This document shows positions 62,027 to 64,000 of a stretch of 64,000 nt of DNA, piece after piece. The position numbers and the translations under genes were made by a program. The first letter of the stretch is position 1. Each line of letters opens with the position of its first letter. Source of the DNA: Chryseosolibacter sp964438975 (GTDB taxonomy: Bacteria > Bacteroidota > Bacteroidia > Cytophagales > Cyclobacteriaceae); NCBI GenBank assembly GCA_964438975.1, contig CAYTMU010000006.1:46754-110753 (forward strand), written 5' to 3'. The notes below the pieces were generated by a model. The model had not been told where the DNA came from. It saw nothing but the letters and a program-made list of their open reading frames with translations, and did not search any database.

Positions 62027-63900
62027 ACAGGAGTATCGCGATCCTCTTACTTTGTCTGTTGAGCGGATATGTGCATGCTCAATACGGAAGTCGTGTGGGG
62101 CGTTTCGAGGTAGACGAAGTAAGAGGATGCGCACCGTTTACCGTTACCGTGACGATCCTCGCGCCGTTCGTATGTGATGCAGCCAATGCCTGCGATATGG
62201 ATTTCGAGGGCAATGATAACTTCCAGTCCTTGACATTCACGCATACGTACGCGCAACCCGGCAACTACTTGTTGCGCATACTCTTCCAGACAACGGGCGT
62301 TGACGATATTCCCATCGAAGTGGCCCCGAGCATACAGCCTGAATTCAATCTCTACACGTGTGGAAACAATGAAGTGTCCGTACAACTGAACGACAGCAAC
62401 TATGACGAATACGTCATCAACTACAACGATGCAAGTCCCGAAATCACCGTCACCGGCAACGGTGCGAACCAACATGTATACGCACCGGCTCCCCAAATCG
62501 TGTCAGTGCGGGGACGCAACTTCAACGCCGCCGACAATTGCATAACAGACGACCGTGCGGTGACGCCGCTGTTAACGCTCCCCGCGCCGACCATCATGCA
62601 ACTCAACGTCCTCGACGATTCGCAGATACGCCTGGAATTCGACGCGCTGCCAAACATCCAATACCGACTGGCCATCGCAACCAACTCCGCATCGAATTTC
62701 CAGAACGTGGCAACCGTTTATAACGAGACAGTTGATACGATATCAAACCTGAAAACTGACGACAACTACTATTGTTTCCGACTCGCCGCGTTTGACCCCT
62801 GTTATAATACCACTGTGAATTCGGCAGTGATCTGCAGCGCTAACCTCGACCTGGACATGCAAAACAAAGCGATCGATGTTCGGTGGACAACTTCAGCAAC
62901 CGGGATCACCAGTTACAGTCTGCGGCGGGAAGCGAGCGATGGCATAATACTGACCGCGTACCCCTCGGCCTCTCCCTATCCCGATCTCGGCCTTGTCTGC
63001 GGAACGGAATACTGCTATCAACTGACGGCGCATTACGCCAATGGTAGTAGCAGTGTAACTGCGATCAAGTGCGCAGTGGGGTTTTCGGACGACATTCCAC
63101 CTGCAGTCACGGACGTCACCTCAGTTGTAGGCGACAACGGCGTGCAGCTCGAATGGCCGTCAGACCCGGATTTTCCACCTGCCGAGTTCCGGATCGAAAA
63201 GTCGATCATGGGAAACTATCGTCTCCTCGTAACAACGACGCAGACAACGTTGCTGGATAGTGAATATGCAATCGCAGACGTCCCGTGCTATCGCATCCGT
63301 TACACCGACCTCTGCGGCAACGAGAGCGCGCCGGGCATCGAAGTGTGTCCGATCCGCCTTCAGGGAACACTATTGGCCGATAATTCCGTAAGTCTCTCGT
63401 GGACGCCGTACAGCGGTTGGGCTAATGGCGTCGCCAGCTATGCGATTGAAAAGTATTCCAACGACGGTGTATTGCTGGAGACCATTCCGGTCGGAACCGC
63501 AACCGCGTATGTTGACACCGACAGCGACCTGAATCATCAGGCATTCATCTATGTGGTCAGAGCGATGGCCGTCGATGGCGGGCTCAATACCTCGGTGTCC
63601 AACCGCGAGATGATTCTCAAAGACCCGAACCTTTTTCACCCGACAGCCTTTACGCCCAACGGCGACAACCTGAACGACACCTTCACAGTCTTTGGACAAT
63701 ATGTAGTCGACTTCGAGATGAATATCTTCAACCGCTGGGGAGAACTCCTTTTTACGACGAACGATATCAACAGCGGATGGGACGGCATCTACAAAGGAAG
63801 GGAGATGCCCGAGGGTACTTATACCTTCATCGCCAACATCACCGACAGCACCGGCCGAACATTCAAGCGATCCGGCTCCGTCCTCCTCCTCAGAAAATGA
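62023..63900 (+). CDS. Secreted FN3-like protein with gliding-motility (type B) C-terminal domain
   Basis: 625 residues. Signal peptide MNRSIAILLLCLLSGYVHAQ. A PKD-like N-terminal domain (GCAPFTVTVTI; LTFTHTYAQPGNYLLRILF), then about four FN3-like modules with Cys pairs (NYYCFRLAAFDPCYN; GTEYCYQLTAHYANGSSSVT; DVPCYRIRYTDLCGNES). The C-terminal domain HPTAFTPNGDNLNDTF through MNIFNRWGELLFTTNDINSG is CHU_C type for type IX secretion. ATGA-coupled to hutH. Probably a surface adhesin or structural protein. Confidence 0.88.
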   Translation: MNRSIAILLLCLLSGYVHAQYGSRVGRFEVDEVRGCAPFTVTVTILAPFVCDAANACDMDFEGNDNFQSLTFTHTYAQPGNYLLRILFQTTGVDDIPIEVAPSIQPEFNLYTCGNNEVSVQLNDSNYDEYVINYNDASPEITVTGNGANQHVYAPAPQIVSVRGRNFNAADNCITDDRAVTPLLTLPAPTIMQLNVLDDSQIRLEFDALPNIQYRLAIATNSASNFQNVATVYNETVDTISNLKTDDNYYCFRLAAFDPCYNTTVNSAVICSANLDLDMQNKAIDVRWTTSATGITSYSLRREASDGIILTAYPSASPYPDLGLVCGTEYCYQLTAHYANGSSSVTAIKCAVGFSDDIPPAVTDVTSVVGDNGVQLEWPSDPDFPPAEFRIEKSIMGNYRLLVTTTQTTLLDSEYAIADVPCYRIRYTDLCGNESAPGIEVCPIRLQGTLLADNSVSLSWTPYSGWANGVASYAIEKYSNDGVLLETIPVGTATAYVDTDSDLNHQAFIYVVRAMAVDGGLNTSVSNREMILKDPNLFHPTAFTPNGDNLNDTFTVFGQYVVDFEMNIFNRWGELLFTTNDINSGWDGIYKGREMPEGTYTFIANITDSTGRTFKRSGSVLLLRK

Positions 63901-63933
63901 TCCCCACCTTCGCTAAAGCTCCGGCAGGCAAAG

Positions 63934-64000
63934 CCCTACCCCCTAGCCCCCTAGCCCCTTACCCCTAGCCCCTAGCCCCCTAGCCCCTTACCCCTTCCCT
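63934..64000. repeat. C-rich tandem repeat (CCCCTAG/CCCCTTA type), continuing past the window
   Basis: Begins after the stop of the CHU_C gene. Units of 7-8 bases: CCCCTAG, CCCCCTAG, CCCCTTA, repeated about eight times to the window end. A different unit from the ACTCACS heptamers. Function unknown. Confidence 0.75.

Noticed and set aside
1..64000. tRNA, rRNA, CRISPR arrays, integrases and complete insertion sequences
   Set aside because: None found by reading for cloverleaf T-loops, regular spaced repeats, transposase motifs or terminal repeats. Absence by eye is not proof.

Overview
The window is a stretch of a Bacteroidota chromosome, most likely order Cytophagales. The evidence is type IX secretion C-terminal domains on three large surface proteins, a SusC/SusD pair, DUF4290 and DUF3109 proteins, an EF-P with the PGNLRAF loop, and several promoters of the Bacteroidota form TTTG-N19/20-TAnnTTTG. 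Backbone GC is about 50-57% in hand-counted blocks. It is a draft scaffold: a 100-N gap lies at 50326-50425.

Layout. 1-13497 (minus strand) is a co-directional run: a TetR regulator, an RND tripartite efflux pump (adaptor, inner-membrane pump, outer-membrane factor), cardiolipin synthase, a P-type Ca2+ ATPase, GAPDH and a 3'-truncated aconitase. 13783-20011 is a signalling island: a NarL-type response regulator facing a sensor-less HisKA_3 kinase, a TPR-TM protein that looks like a histidine kinase without its catalytic domain, about 0.6 kb of gene-poor sequence with inverted repeats, two tiny exported peptides, and a divergent TPR-TM histidine kinase. 20090-33083 holds metG, a membrane protein, a secreted multidomain esterase, bioB, sppA, folK, fabD and a large secreted FN3-like protein. 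33397-42588 holds an acyltransferase-gpsA pair, a HIT protein, greA, a pentapeptide-repeat membrane protein, a 2-hydroxyacid dehydrogenase, rsmA, pdxA, a TerB-like protein and yceD-rpmF. 42772-51742 holds fabH, efp-accB-accC, a DUF3109 protein, a UvrD/PcrA helicase, a DUF4290 protein and murA. 51995-64000 holds susC-susD, exonuclease III, three very small proteins, hisS-hutH and a second type IX cargo protein, ending in a C-rich repeat.

Most of the window is housekeeping. The part that most deserves attention is 15.1-20.0 kb. Two tandem exported micro-peptides of 43 and 53 residues share a C-terminal pattern (GG, then eight residues ending V-[GA]-R). They are divergent from a histidine kinase whose predicted periplasmic domain is made of TPRs, and they lie near a paralogue that kept the TPR sensor but lost the kinase. 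Base composition changes inside the kinase gene, just between the sensor and the transmembrane/kinase part. I propose, as inference, a peptide-sensing two-component system with an exchangeable sensor and peptide cassette, analogous in logic to agr/com pherotypes or Rap/Phr. No tRNA, rRNA, CRISPR array or intact insertion sequence was seen.
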